From NCBI RefSeq assembly GCF_014323725.1, contig NZ_JABVED010000001.1, positions 168,505 to 232,504 on the forward strand: DNA of 64,000 nucleotides, given 5' to 3'. Positions within the stretch are counted from its first letter, which is position 1. Each line of letters opens with the position of its first letter. The notes beneath the pieces are model-generated. The model ran no database searches and was not told the DNA's origin. It was given only the letters and a program-made list of their open reading frames with translations. This document shows positions 43,315 to 51,479 of the stretch, piece by piece. The DNA is from Actinokineospora xionganensis. Lineage in GTDB: Bacteria; Actinomycetota; Actinomycetes; Mycobacteriales; Pseudonocardiaceae. The translations under genes and the position numbers were made by a program.

Positions 43315-44261
43315 GGACCGCCGCCGCGCCCCCTGCCCACCAAACAACCGAGGCGGCGCCGCGGGTCGGTGCCTCCCCAAGGCGATTCACCCGGAATCTG
43401 CGCGGCCACACCGTCGCCTGGCTCTTTCTCACTCCGGCACTGCTGCTGTTCCTGGTCTTCAAGTTCATCCCGATGATCCGCGGCATCGAGATGAGCTTCC
43501 ACGACGTGCGCCCCTACCTCGGGGACCGCTGGGTCGGCGTCGACAACTACGTGCGGGTGCTGACCGACGAGGCCTTCCTCTCCGCGATCAACCACACCGT
43601 GGTGCTCGCGGTCGGGCAGACAGTCGGCTCGATCGCGCTGGGGTTCGTGCTGGCCCTGCTGTTGGAGGGCACCGTCGGGCACCTGTGGTTCATCCGCACC
43701 GCCGTCTTCCTGCCCGCCATCGTCACCATGGCGGTGATCACCGAGGTCTGGCGGATCCTGTACTACCCGTCGCCCGACGGGGTGGTGAACGGGATCATCG
43801 GCTGGTTCGGGGCGGGCCCGTCGCAGTTCCTCAACTCGCCGGACACCTCGCTGATGTCGGTGATGGCCGTGGGCATCTGGCGCGGCGCTCCCTACGACAT
43901 GATGATCATCATCGCCGGGCTCGCGGGGGTGGACCGCACCCTCTACGAGGCCGCCGACGTCGACGGCGCGACCACTCGGCAGCGGCTGTGGCACGTGACG
44001 CTTCCCGCGCTGCGTCCCGTGTTCGCCATCCTGCTCACCCTCGCCGCCATCCGCGGGCTGCGGGTGTTCACCGAGATCTTCATCCTCACCAACGGCGGCC
44101 CCAACGGCTCCACCGAGGTGCTGATGACCCTGGTCTACAAACTCGGCCTGGAACGCAACGAACTCGGGGTCGCCGCGGCGGGGTCGGTCGTGCTGCTGGT
44201 CGCCACCGTGGTCCTCACCGTCGCGGTGCAGGTCTGGCGGGCGAAAGGAGCTCGGCGATGA
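43311..44261 (+). CDS. Carbohydrate ABC permease (MalF/UgpA family)
   Basis: This 316-aa permease has six membrane helices. The first reads VAWLFLTPALLLFLVFKFIPMIRGIEMSF. The EAA loop, which contacts the ATPase, is YEAADVDGATTRQRLWHVTLPALRPV. GTG 43311 (GTGAGGACC) overlaps the preceding mini-ORF stop and matches the ancestral overlap with the binding-protein gene. No ATPase gene is in the cluster, so it probably uses a shared MsiK-type ATPase, as is common in actinomycetes. Confidence 0.9.
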   Translation: MRTAAAPPAHQTTEAAPRVGASPRRFTRNLRGHTVAWLFLTPALLLFLVFKFIPMIRGIEMSFHDVRPYLGDRWVGVDNYVRVLTDEAFLSAINHTVVLAVGQTVGSIALGFVLALLLEGTVGHLWFIRTAVFLPAIVTMAVITEVWRILYYPSPDGVVNGIIGWFGAGPSQFLNSPDTSLMSVMAVGIWRGAPYDMMIIIAGLAGVDRTLYEAADVDGATTRQRLWHVTLPALRPVFAILLTLAAIRGLRVFTEIFILTNGGPNGSTEVLMTLVYKLGLERNELGVAAAGSVVLLVATVVLTVAVQVWRAKGARR

Positions 44262-45133
44262 ACCGCGGCTACACCCGTGCCGACTCCGCGCTCGGCTTCA
44301 GCGCGCTGCCGGGCGCGGCGGGCCGCCTGGTCCGGGTCGCGGTCTACACGCTGATCGTGTTCGTCTTCGCCGGGCCGCTGGTCGCGGTGATCGTGGGCTC
44401 GGTCAGCCGGGTGCCCGACCCCAGCGGCCTGAGCCTGATCCCGACCGACTTCACCTTGGAGAACTTCGCCGCCGCCATCGAACGCGACGTGCTGCTGTAC
44501 CTGCTCAACTCGTTCATCGTCGTCGGCGGCGGGTTGGCGCTGCAGATCCTGGTCAGTGTCTCCGCCGCGTATGCCTTGGCGCGCAAGAAGTTTCCCGGTA
44601 TGCGGTTGGTGCTGCTGCTGATCCTGTCGACCATGATGCTGCCCGAGGAGATCCTGGCGATCCCGCTGTCCCTGGTGCTCTCCGATGTGCCCGTGGTGCA
44701 CGTCAACCTCATCGGCAGCCTCGTCGGCATGATCGTCCCGGTCGGCGCCTGGGGCTTCTCGATCCTGGTGATGGCCGAGTTCATGAAGGAAATCCCGATG
44801 GAACTGGAGGAGGCCGCGCGCATCGACGGCGCGGGCGACCTGCGGATCTTCTGGTCGATCGTGCTGCCGCTGTGCAAGCCCGCGCTCGGCGTCATCGCGA
44901 TCTTCGGCTTCACCATGATCTGGGACCAGTACATGCTGCCGCTGCTGGTGGCCCAGGACGCGAGCCAGTTCACCCTGCCGCTCGCGTTGCGCACCCTGCG
45001 CCACGACGAGCAGGTCGGCACCGGCGCGCTGCTCGCCGCCGCGCTGCTGGCGATGCTGCCGTCGGTGCTCATGTTCCTTGCCATGCAACGCCAATTCGTC
45101 AAAGGCCTGACCGCGGGCGGGGTCAAAGGCTGA
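44258..45133 (+). CDS. Carbohydrate ABC permease (MalG/UgpE family)
   Basis: This 291-aa permease has six membrane helices. VYTLIVFVFAGPLVAVIVGSV is the first, SAAYALARKKFPGMRLVLLLILSTMMLPEEI the central pair, and the EAA loop is LEEAARIDGAGDLRIFWSIVLPLCKPAL. ATG 44258 overlaps the upstream permease stop as ATGA. It pairs with that permease to form the sugar channel. Confidence 0.92.
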   Translation: MNRGYTRADSALGFSALPGAAGRLVRVAVYTLIVFVFAGPLVAVIVGSVSRVPDPSGLSLIPTDFTLENFAAAIERDVLLYLLNSFIVVGGGLALQILVSVSAAYALARKKFPGMRLVLLLILSTMMLPEEILAIPLSLVLSDVPVVHVNLIGSLVGMIVPVGAWGFSILVMAEFMKEIPMELEEAARIDGAGDLRIFWSIVLPLCKPALGVIAIFGFTMIWDQYMLPLLVAQDASQFTLPLALRTLRHDEQVGTGALLAAALLAMLPSVLMFLAMQRQFVKGLTAGGVKG

Positions 45134-45160
45134 CCATCTTCGAGCAGTTAGGTGAAGCAG

Positions 45161-46078
45161 ATGCGCTTGCAGGGACTGCTCTCGTTCCCGCTGACCCCGT
45201 TCACCGATTCCGACACCCTCGACCTCGCCGCGTTCGCCGACCACGTCGAGACGCAGATCGCGGCGGGCCCCGCGGCGCTGTTCGTCGCCTGCGGCACCGG
45301 CGAGTTCACCGCGCTGAGCCAGGAAGAGCACCGCGACGTCGTCCGGGCCGCGGTGACCGTCGCGAACGGACGCCTGCCGGTCTACGCGGGAACCGGGGGA
45401 GGACCGCGAGTGGCCGCTGCCTTCGCCGAGCAGGCGGCGGCCGCGGGCGCTGATGGGCTGCTGCTCCTTCCGCCGTACCTGGTGGGGTCCACCCCGGCGG
45501 GCGTCGTGCGCCATGTCGCCTACGTCGCCGCCGCGACCCACCTGCCGCTCATCGTCTACCAGCGGGCCAACGCCGTGCTGGACACGGCGGCGGCGGTGTC
45601 CCTGCTCGACCTGCCGACCGTGGCCGGGATCAAGGACGGGCGCGGCGACGTCGACGAGATGCTGCGCTTGGTCACCGCGATCCGGACGAGCGGGCATCCG
45701 CGGGCGGACGAGTTCGACTTCCTCAACGGACTGCCCACCGCCGAGCTCTCGGCGGCGGCCTACCGCGCGATCGGGGTGGAGAGCTACTCCTCGGCGGCGC
45801 TCTGCTTCGTCCCGGACCTCGCCAAAGCGTTCCACGCGGCCGTTTCCGCGCACGACACCGTCGTGACGCGGACCTTGCTGGCCGAGTTCTACCTGCCGTT
45901 CGTCGCGCTGCGCGACCAGGTGCCCGGCTACGCCGTGTCCCTGGTCAAAGCGGGCGCCGGACTCGGGGCGGTCCGCCCGCCCCTGGTCGACCCGACTCCC
46001 GCGCACGTCTCCGCCTTGGCCGAGATCGTCACCCGCGGTCGGGAGGCGTTGACCACGTTGGGTCGGACGGCGGCTTGA
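45161..46078 (+). CDS. kdgD: 5-Dehydro-4-deoxyglucarate dehydratase (DapA family)
   Basis: This 305-aa class I aldolase-fold enzyme should dehydrate and decarboxylate 5-keto-4-deoxy-D-glucarate to 2,5-dioxopentanoate. The opening LQGLLSFPLTPFTDSDTLD and the motif ACGTGEFTALSQEEH are characteristic of this DapA branch. Tyr in LIVYQRANAVL and the Schiff-base Lys in VAGIKDGRGDVDEM are catalytic. ATG 45161 has AGGTGA upstream; GTG 45152 is three codons earlier. It closes the importer operon and points to glucarate, galactarate or oxidised uronate as the imported substrate. Confidence 0.9.
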   Translation: MRLQGLLSFPLTPFTDSDTLDLAAFADHVETQIAAGPAALFVACGTGEFTALSQEEHRDVVRAAVTVANGRLPVYAGTGGGPRVAAAFAEQAAAAGADGLLLLPPYLVGSTPAGVVRHVAYVAAATHLPLIVYQRANAVLDTAAAVSLLDLPTVAGIKDGRGDVDEMLRLVTAIRTSGHPRADEFDFLNGLPTAELSAAAYRAIGVESYSSAALCFVPDLAKAFHAAVSAHDTVVTRTLLAEFYLPFVALRDQVPGYAVSLVKAGAGLGAVRPPLVDPTPAHVSALAEIVTRGREALTTLGRTAA

Positions 46079-46116
46079 GTTGATCTTCCTCGGTTCGTCA
46101 ACGAAAAGAGGCAGCA

Positions 46117-48423
46117 GTGAAATGGAAACGATCACACTCGGCGGCGGCGTTCGGCGTCGTGTTGCTGGCGGCGTCCGGCGCCGTCGCGGCCGCTGATTCC
46201 GTCGCGCCCCAACCCGTCACCCAGTCCGACCCCAGTGCCCAGGTCACCATCACGATGGCCGCGGCGGGCGACATCTGCGGATCCGCGTGCGACCAGACCG
46301 CCGCGCTCCTGACCGCCATGAACCCCGACGCGATCCTCACCATGGGCGACAACACCTACGACTCCGGCTCCCTGTCGGAGTACCGGTCCAAGTACGACCC
46401 GTTCTGGGGCAAGTTCAAGAGCATCACCCACCCGACCCCGGGCAACCACGAGTACTACACCACCGATGCCCGCGGCTACTTCGACTACTACAACGGCGTC
46501 GGGGCCTCCGATGGGCGCGCGGGCGAGCGTGGCAAGGGCTACTACAGCCGCAACATCGGGTCCTGGCACGTCATCGCGCTCAACTCCGAGGTCTCGACGA
46601 GCGCGGGCTCGGCGCAGGAGAAGTGGCTGCGCGCCGACCTCGCCGCGAACACCCAGCCGTGCACCATCGCGGCCTGGCACCATCCGCGGTTCAGCAACGG
46701 CAGCCACGGCGACGACACGACCGTGACCCCGCTGTACCAGGCGCTCTACGACCACAAGGCCGACCTGATCCTCGGCGGACACGACCACAACTACGAGCGC
46801 TTCGCCCCCGCCCGGCCCAACGGCACCCGCGACGACGTCAACGGGGTCCGGCAGCTCGTCGTGGGAACCGGCGGCATCAGCCTGCGCGGGATGTCGAGCG
46901 GTTCGGACGGCCCGTCCGAGCGGCAGAACGCCAACACCCACGGGGTGCTCAAGCTCGACCTGAGCCCCACCGGCTACACCAGCACGTTCGTGCCGGTCGC
47001 GGGCCGGACGTTCACCGACACCGTGTCCGGCACCTGCAAGAAGGCCAACCAGCAGCCCGCGTTCGACGTCACCGTCAGCCCGACCTCGGTGTCGGTCGCG
47101 CCGGGCGGCACGACGACCTCGACAGTGAAGGTCAACAGCCGCAACGGGTTCGCCGCCGCGACGACCCTGTCGGCCGCGAACCTGCCCGCGGGGGTGACCG
47201 GGACCTTCAGCCCGGCGACGGTGACTCCGGCGGCCAACGGCTCGGCCACCTCGACCCTCACCCTCACGGCCGCCGGACCTCCAGGCGCCACGACGGCGAA
47301 GGTCACCGGGACTTCGGGTGGCTTGACCGACACGGCGGATCTGGGCGTCACGGTCACCGATCCCAACACGCCGGGTGGGTTCACCGACGACTTCGAGTCG
47401 GACAAGGGCTGGACGGTCAACCCATCGGGAACCGACAGCGCGACCACCGGCAAGTGGGAGCGCGGTGACCCGGACCAGACGGCGAATTCCGCTGGTGTCA
47501 AGCAACTGGGCACCGCGGCGGGCGGAGTGAGCGCGCTGAGCACCGGCCGGGCCGCCGGTTCCGGGTATGGGGCGAACGATGTGGACGGCGGGTCGACCTC
47601 GGTCCGGTCGCCCTCCTTCACGGTGCCCTCTGGGACCCCGCGTCTCGGGTTCTCCTACAACGTGGCCCACGACGTGAACTCCGGGCCGGATGACTACCTG
47701 CGGGTGCGGGTGGTGGACGGCTCCGCGGTGACCACGGTGTTCGAAAAGCTGGGCACACCAAGCGATGTGCTCGGCGCGTGGCGCACGGCGAGCGTGGACC
47801 TGAGTGCCTACGCGGGGCGGGCGGTCAGTCTGCTGGTCGAGGCGAAGGACGGTGGCCCGCCGACGCTGTTCGAAGCCCAGGTCGACAGTGTCGCGGTCAC
47901 CTCGACGGGCGGGTTCGCCGACGACTTCGAGTCGGACAAGGGCTGGACGGTCAACCCGGCGGCCACGGACACCGCCACCACCGGCAAGTGGGAGCGGGGC
48001 GACCCGGAGGCGACGGCGAAGCAACTGGGCACCACAGTCGACGGCGCGAACGCGCTGAACACCGGCAGGCTCGCCGGGTCGAGTCATGGGGCGAACGACG
48101 TCGACGGCGGGTCGACGTCGATCCGATCGCCCGCGATCACCGTGCCGTCGGGAGCGCCGCGACTGACCTTCTCCTACAACATGGCCCACGACCTGAATTC
48201 GGGCCCGGACGACTACCTGCGGGTGCGGGTGGTGGATGGCTCCGCGGTGACCACGGTGTTCGAGAAGCTCGGCGCGCCAAGCGAGGTGGCAGGCCCATGG
48301 CAGGCGGCCACCGTCGACCTGAGTGCCTACGCGGGTCGCACGATCGCCCTGCTGATCGAGGCGAGGGACGGCGGCGCGGCGACGCTGTTCGAAGCCCAGG
48401 TCGACGCCTTGCGGATCGGCTGA
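46117..48423 (+). CDS. Secreted metallophosphoesterase with Ig-like and two duplicated C-terminal domains
   Basis: This 768-aa exported protein has a signal peptide (about 1-26). The purple-acid-phosphatase-like calcineurin domain (about 42-310) shows AAGDICG, MGDNTYDSG, TPGNHEYY, AAWHHPRFSNGSHG and GGHDHNYERF, a full dimetal ligand set. An Ig-like domain (about 323-420; FDVTVSPTSVSVAPGG) follows. Two near-identical jelly-roll-like repeats of about 165 residues, each starting GGF-x-DDFESDKGWTVNP, finish the chain. It is probably a cell-wall or medium phosphatase acting on phosphomonoesters or polymers. Confidence 0.92.
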   Translation: MKWKRSHSAAAFGVVLLAASGAVAAADSVAPQPVTQSDPSAQVTITMAAAGDICGSACDQTAALLTAMNPDAILTMGDNTYDSGSLSEYRSKYDPFWGKFKSITHPTPGNHEYYTTDARGYFDYYNGVGASDGRAGERGKGYYSRNIGSWHVIALNSEVSTSAGSAQEKWLRADLAANTQPCTIAAWHHPRFSNGSHGDDTTVTPLYQALYDHKADLILGGHDHNYERFAPARPNGTRDDVNGVRQLVVGTGGISLRGMSSGSDGPSERQNANTHGVLKLDLSPTGYTSTFVPVAGRTFTDTVSGTCKKANQQPAFDVTVSPTSVSVAPGGTTTSTVKVNSRNGFAAATTLSAANLPAGVTGTFSPATVTPAANGSATSTLTLTAAGPPGATTAKVTGTSGGLTDTADLGVTVTDPNTPGGFTDDFESDKGWTVNPSGTDSATTGKWERGDPDQTANSAGVKQLGTAAGGVSALSTGRAAGSGYGANDVDGGSTSVRSPSFTVPSGTPRLGFSYNVAHDVNSGPDDYLRVRVVDGSAVTTVFEKLGTPSDVLGAWRTASVDLSAYAGRAVSLLVEAKDGGPPTLFEAQVDSVAVTSTGGFADDFESDKGWTVNPAATDTATTGKWERGDPEATAKQLGTTVDGANALNTGRLAGSSHGANDVDGGSTSIRSPAITVPSGAPRLTFSYNMAHDLNSGPDDYLRVRVVDGSAVTTVFEKLGAPSEVAGPWQAATVDLSAYAGRTIALLIEARDGGAATLFEAQVDALRIG
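47376..48420 (+). repeat. Intragenic tandem duplication, two units of about 515 bp
   Basis: Units at about 47376-47890 and 47908-48420 encode the two C-terminal domains of the phosphoesterase. Long stretches are identical in protein (GPDDYLRVRVVDGSAVTTVFEKLG) and nearly so in DNA, so the duplication is recent or homogenised. Confidence 0.85.
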
Positions 48424-48488
48424 CCACAGGGTCGGCCGGGTGGGATGTGCGCCCACCCGGCCGACCCCCGGGGAAGGAGCGAACGACG

Positions 48489-49697
48489 ATGTACGTCTCC
48501 ACAAGCAGGCCCGAGGTCGTCGGCCGCGCGGGCGCCGTGCCCGCGACGGTGGTCGGGCTCGGCATGGTCAGCCTGATCACCGACATCTCCGCCGAGATGG
48601 TCACCGCGGTGCTGCCGATGTACCTCGTGTACGGCGTCGGTGTCGGGTTCCTCCACCTCGGCGTCGTGGAAGGGCTCTACGCCGGGTCCACCGCGGTGCT
48701 GCGGCTTCTCGGCGGGTACTGCGCGGACCGGTTGGGGCGGCCGAAAGTGGTCGCCGCCGTCGGGTACGGGCTCTCCGCCATGACGAAACTCGCCCTGCCC
48801 GCGGCGGGCGGGTCCATCGCGGGAATCGGCGCGGTCCTCGCGGTCGACCGGGCGGGCAAGGGAATCCGCACCGGCCCGCGCGACGCGATGATCACCCTGG
48901 CGACACCCGCCGACCAACTGGGTCGCGCGTTCGGTGTGCACCGGGGCATGGACACCGCGGGCGCGCTGCTCGGACCGCTGGTCGCGGTCGCGCTGATCGC
49001 CGCGTTCACCGGGTTCGACACGGTGTTCGTGACGAGCTTCTGCCTGGGCGTGGTCGGCCTGCTGGTGCTGGTGTTCTTCGTGCACGCGCCCGCGACCGCC
49101 CCGCCCGCGAAGGAAAGCGTGTCACCGCGCAAAGCGCTGGCCGCCCTTGCCGGGATGGGGCCGCGCCGGGTGTGCCTGGCGGCCGGGCTGCTCGGCCTGG
49201 TGACCGTCGGCGACATGGTGCTCTACGTCGTCATCCAGCAGCGGGGCGAACTGCCGACGGCTCTGCTTCCGCTGCTGCCGTTGGGCACGGCGGTCACATT
49301 CCTGCTCGCCGCGGCCCCGGTGGGCAGGCTCGCCGACCAGGTCGGCCGGTGGCGGGTGTTCCTCGTCGGACACGGGCTCCTGGCGGCCGCGTACCTCCTG
49401 GTCGGCCTCACCTCCGTGGGCTGGGCGACGGCCGCGGTGGCGCTGGCGCTGCACGGCCTGTTCTATGCCGCCACCGACGGCGTCCTGATGGCGCACGTCG
49501 GTCCACTGATCCCGGCCGAACTGCGCTCGACCGGACTGGCCGCCGTGCAGACCGTGCAGGCACTGGCCCGAGCGGGCGGCGCGGTCGCGGTCGGCGCGGC
49601 ACTGCATTTCGGCACACCGCAAGCCGCCTTCGGGGTCCTCGCCGTGCTGCTCGGCGCGGCGATCGCCGCGGGCGCCCGGCTGGGGAGGGTTCGATGA
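48489..49697 (+). CDS. MFS transporter
   Basis: This 402-aa protein has about 11-12 membrane helices and no signal peptide. The loop 2-3 motif appears as GGYCADRLGRPKVVA, and GPRDAMITLATPADQLGRAFGVHRGMDTAGALLGPL is typical of the UMF/efflux-type MFS group. GGAAGGAG lies ten bases before ATG 48489. It overlaps the beta-propeller gene by ATGA. The substrate is unknown. Confidence 0.9.
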   Translation: MYVSTSRPEVVGRAGAVPATVVGLGMVSLITDISAEMVTAVLPMYLVYGVGVGFLHLGVVEGLYAGSTAVLRLLGGYCADRLGRPKVVAAVGYGLSAMTKLALPAAGGSIAGIGAVLAVDRAGKGIRTGPRDAMITLATPADQLGRAFGVHRGMDTAGALLGPLVAVALIAAFTGFDTVFVTSFCLGVVGLLVLVFFVHAPATAPPAKESVSPRKALAALAGMGPRRVCLAAGLLGLVTVGDMVLYVVIQQRGELPTALLPLLPLGTAVTFLLAAAPVGRLADQVGRWRVFLVGHGLLAAAYLLVGLTSVGWATAAVALALHGLFYAATDGVLMAHVGPLIPAELRSTGLAAVQTVQALARAGGAVAVGAALHFGTPQAAFGVLAVLLGAAIAAGARLGRVR

Positions 49698-50635
49698 TCG
49701 ACCGACCGAAGCTGATCGGCGCCGCGCTGATCGTCACCACACTCCTCGCGGGAGCGGCCTACCTCGGCTGGCGGGCGAGCACCGCGCACACCGCAGACGG
49801 CGACCGGCTCGACCTCGGACGGGCCGGTTCGCTCGTCTACATCGAGGACGGCACCGTGCGCCAAGCCGTCGGTGAGCGGCCATTGGGCGTTGGGCCCTCC
49901 TGCCAACGGGCGCATACGGCGGGCGGCGTGCTGGCGTGCCTGCGTCCCGCGGCGATCCCCGGCGGATTCGAGGTGGCGGTGTTCGACACCGGTCTCACCG
50001 AGCGCAAGGTGATCCCGGTCTGGGGCACGCCCAGCCGGACCCGTGTGTCGGCGTCGGGCCGGTGGGTCGCGTGGACGGTGTTCCGCTCCGGCGACTCCTA
50101 CCTTGCCGACGGCGGCTTCTCCACCACCGCGGGCGCCTACGACCTGCGGACCGGGGAGCACCACGGGTCCCTGGAGGACTACACCTCCATCGTCGACGGA
50201 AAGGTGTACGAGGCCGCGGACCGCAACTTCTGGGGCATCACCTTCGCCGCGGACGACCGGACCTTCTACGCCACGATGTCGTCGGGCGGCACCACCCGCC
50301 TCATGCGCGGCGACCTGCGGACCCGTCGGATGGAAGCCCTGCGGGAGAACGTGGAATGCCCGTCGCTGTCCGCGGACGGCCGCCGGATCGCCTACAAATT
50401 CCGCACCGGGCAGACCTGGCGGCTGCACGTGCTTGACCTCGCCACCGGAGCCGACGTCGCCCTCGCCGAACCGGACCACGTCGACGACCAGCCCGCCTGG
50501 CTCGACGACACCACCATCGCCTACGTCCGACCCGCCGACGGCCGCCCGACCCTGTTCGCGGTGCCCGCCGACGGCACCGGCGGCCCCCGCTTGCTCCGTC
50601 CGGGCAGCTCGCCGGCGACCATCACCCAAGACTGA
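49694..50635 (+). CDS. Membrane-anchored TolB-like beta-propeller protein
   Basis: This 313-aa protein has one N-terminal membrane helix (about residues 7-27) and an extracytoplasmic domain with repeated WD40-like PD/TolB blades (SASGRWVAWTVFRSGDS, SADGRRIAYKFRTGQ, PAWLDDTTIAYV). It has no catalytic motif, so it probably acts in binding. It is translationally coupled to the MFS transporter (ATGA at 49694-49697) and likely works with it. Confidence 0.85.
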   Translation: MIDRPKLIGAALIVTTLLAGAAYLGWRASTAHTADGDRLDLGRAGSLVYIEDGTVRQAVGERPLGVGPSCQRAHTAGGVLACLRPAAIPGGFEVAVFDTGLTERKVIPVWGTPSRTRVSASGRWVAWTVFRSGDSYLADGGFSTTAGAYDLRTGEHHGSLEDYTSIVDGKVYEAADRNFWGITFAADDRTFYATMSSGGTTRLMRGDLRTRRMEALRENVECPSLSADGRRIAYKFRTGQTWRLHVLDLATGADVALAEPDHVDDQPAWLDDTTIAYVRPADGRPTLFAVPADGTGGPRLLRPGSSPATITQD

Positions 50636-50654
50636 GTGAAGATGGCGCGCGGTG

Positions 50655-50822
50655 TCACCTGGTCGGGTGTTCTCCGGTTCGGGGACCGCCTCGGTGCAGC
50701 ACCCGGGTGATCCAGGCGGGGGCGGTGCGCTTGACCTCGTGCAGGTGCGGCCTGCTCGTGTGGTCCCGGGTGCCGTTCACCCGGTAGTCGACCTCGGCCT
50801 TGAGTACTTCGGGGGTCCACAT
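50655..50822 (-). CDS. 55-aa basic protein
   Basis: This short frame runs ATG 50822 to TGA 50655, with GAGGAG eight bases upstream. The product opens MWTPEVLKAEVDYRVNG, continues RDHTSRPHLHEVKRTAPAW and ends with an Arg/Gly/Pro-rich tail. It is basic, with no signal or membrane segment. The ribosome site and helix-like N-terminus support a real gene. The family is not recognised. Confidence 0.55.
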   Translation of the reverse strand: MWTPEVLKAEVDYRVNGTRDHTSRPHLHEVKRTAPAWITRVLHRGGPRTGEHPTR

Positions 50823-51209
50823 TGTCCTGTCTCCTCATCGCTTCGAACTCCGTTGATGAGGACAGTGCCGCTGAGGCGGGTGGCCTGGCATGGGGTGATC
50901 GCGCGGTCCTGGCGGGAGGACCCCTTACCCGGCGCCGTCCAGGGTCGCTGAGCGGTGGGTAAGGGGTCCTCGGCGCCGGTGTCCACATCAGCCGGTTCGC
51001 TCGTCCACCGTCACTCGCCCGTGTCCCCCCGCAGGCGCTGATCGGCCTACCCGTGTAGCGTCAAGCCAGCTGTCATGGTTCCGAAGTGCAGGTTGCCCGT
51101 GAGCGCGAGCCGCGGGCGTTTTGTCGTTTCAGAGTCGCTGAGGGCCACGGCGATCACCTCCGGTCCCGCGACGTGCGGGTGCCGATTTCCACTTTCAATG
51201 GAGGACAAC
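50823..51209. other. Intergenic region with a 14-bp inverted repeat and the cold-shock leader
   Basis: This 387-bp stretch holds the inverted repeat at 50917-50970 and, from about 51080, the probable 5' leader of the cold-shock gene. I see no coding region: open frames here are mixed in codon use and have no ribosome sites. Confidence 0.5.
50917..50970. repeat. 14-bp perfect inverted repeat
   Basis: Arms aggaccccttaccc (50917-50930) and gggtaaggggtcct (50957-50970) are perfectly complementary with a 26-bp spacer. Both arms are followed by a ggcgcc element. It lies upstream of the divergent 55-aa and cold-shock genes, so it ends no obvious transcript. It may be an operator or a long-loop hairpin. 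Confidence 0.6.
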
Positions 51210-51413
51210 ATGGCCACCGGAACCGTCAAATGGTTCAACGCCGAAAAGGGCTTCGGCTTCATCGAGCAGGACGGCGGCGGTCCCGACGTCTTCGCCCACT
51301 ACTCGAACATCGCCGCCCAGGGCTTCCGTGAGCTGCAGGAGGGCCAGAAGGTCACCTTCGACATCACGCAGGGCCAGAAGGGCCCGCAGGCGGAGAACAT
51401 CGTTCCCTCCTAG
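51210..51413 (+). CDS. cspA: Cold-shock protein (CspA family)
   Basis: This 67-aa OB-fold protein binds single-stranded RNA and DNA and acts as an RNA chaperone. RNP1 is KGFGFIE and RNP2 VFAHYS, after the invariant opening [14 protein letters not shown] 51210 has GGAGGA four to seven bases upstream. The leader is probably long, as for other csp genes. A strong terminator follows immediately, so it is monocistronic. Confidence 0.97.
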   Translation: MATGTVKWFNAEKGFGFIEQDGGGPDVFAHYSNIAAQGFRELQEGQKVTFDITQGQKGPQAENIVPS

Positions 51414-51419
51414 CCTTCG

Positions 51420-51450
51420 TGGCAGGCCGCCGGTTCCCGGCGGCCTGCCA
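51420..51450 (+). terminator. Terminator of the cold-shock gene
   Basis: A perfect 14-bp stem, tggcaggccgccgg (51420-51433) with ccggcggcctgcca (51437-51450) and a 3-nt loop, begins 7 bp after the stop codon. It can also end the converging SGNH gene transcript. Confidence 0.9.
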
Positions 51451-51479
51451 TCGGCGCGGGTGGGAGCCCGGTCGTGCTC

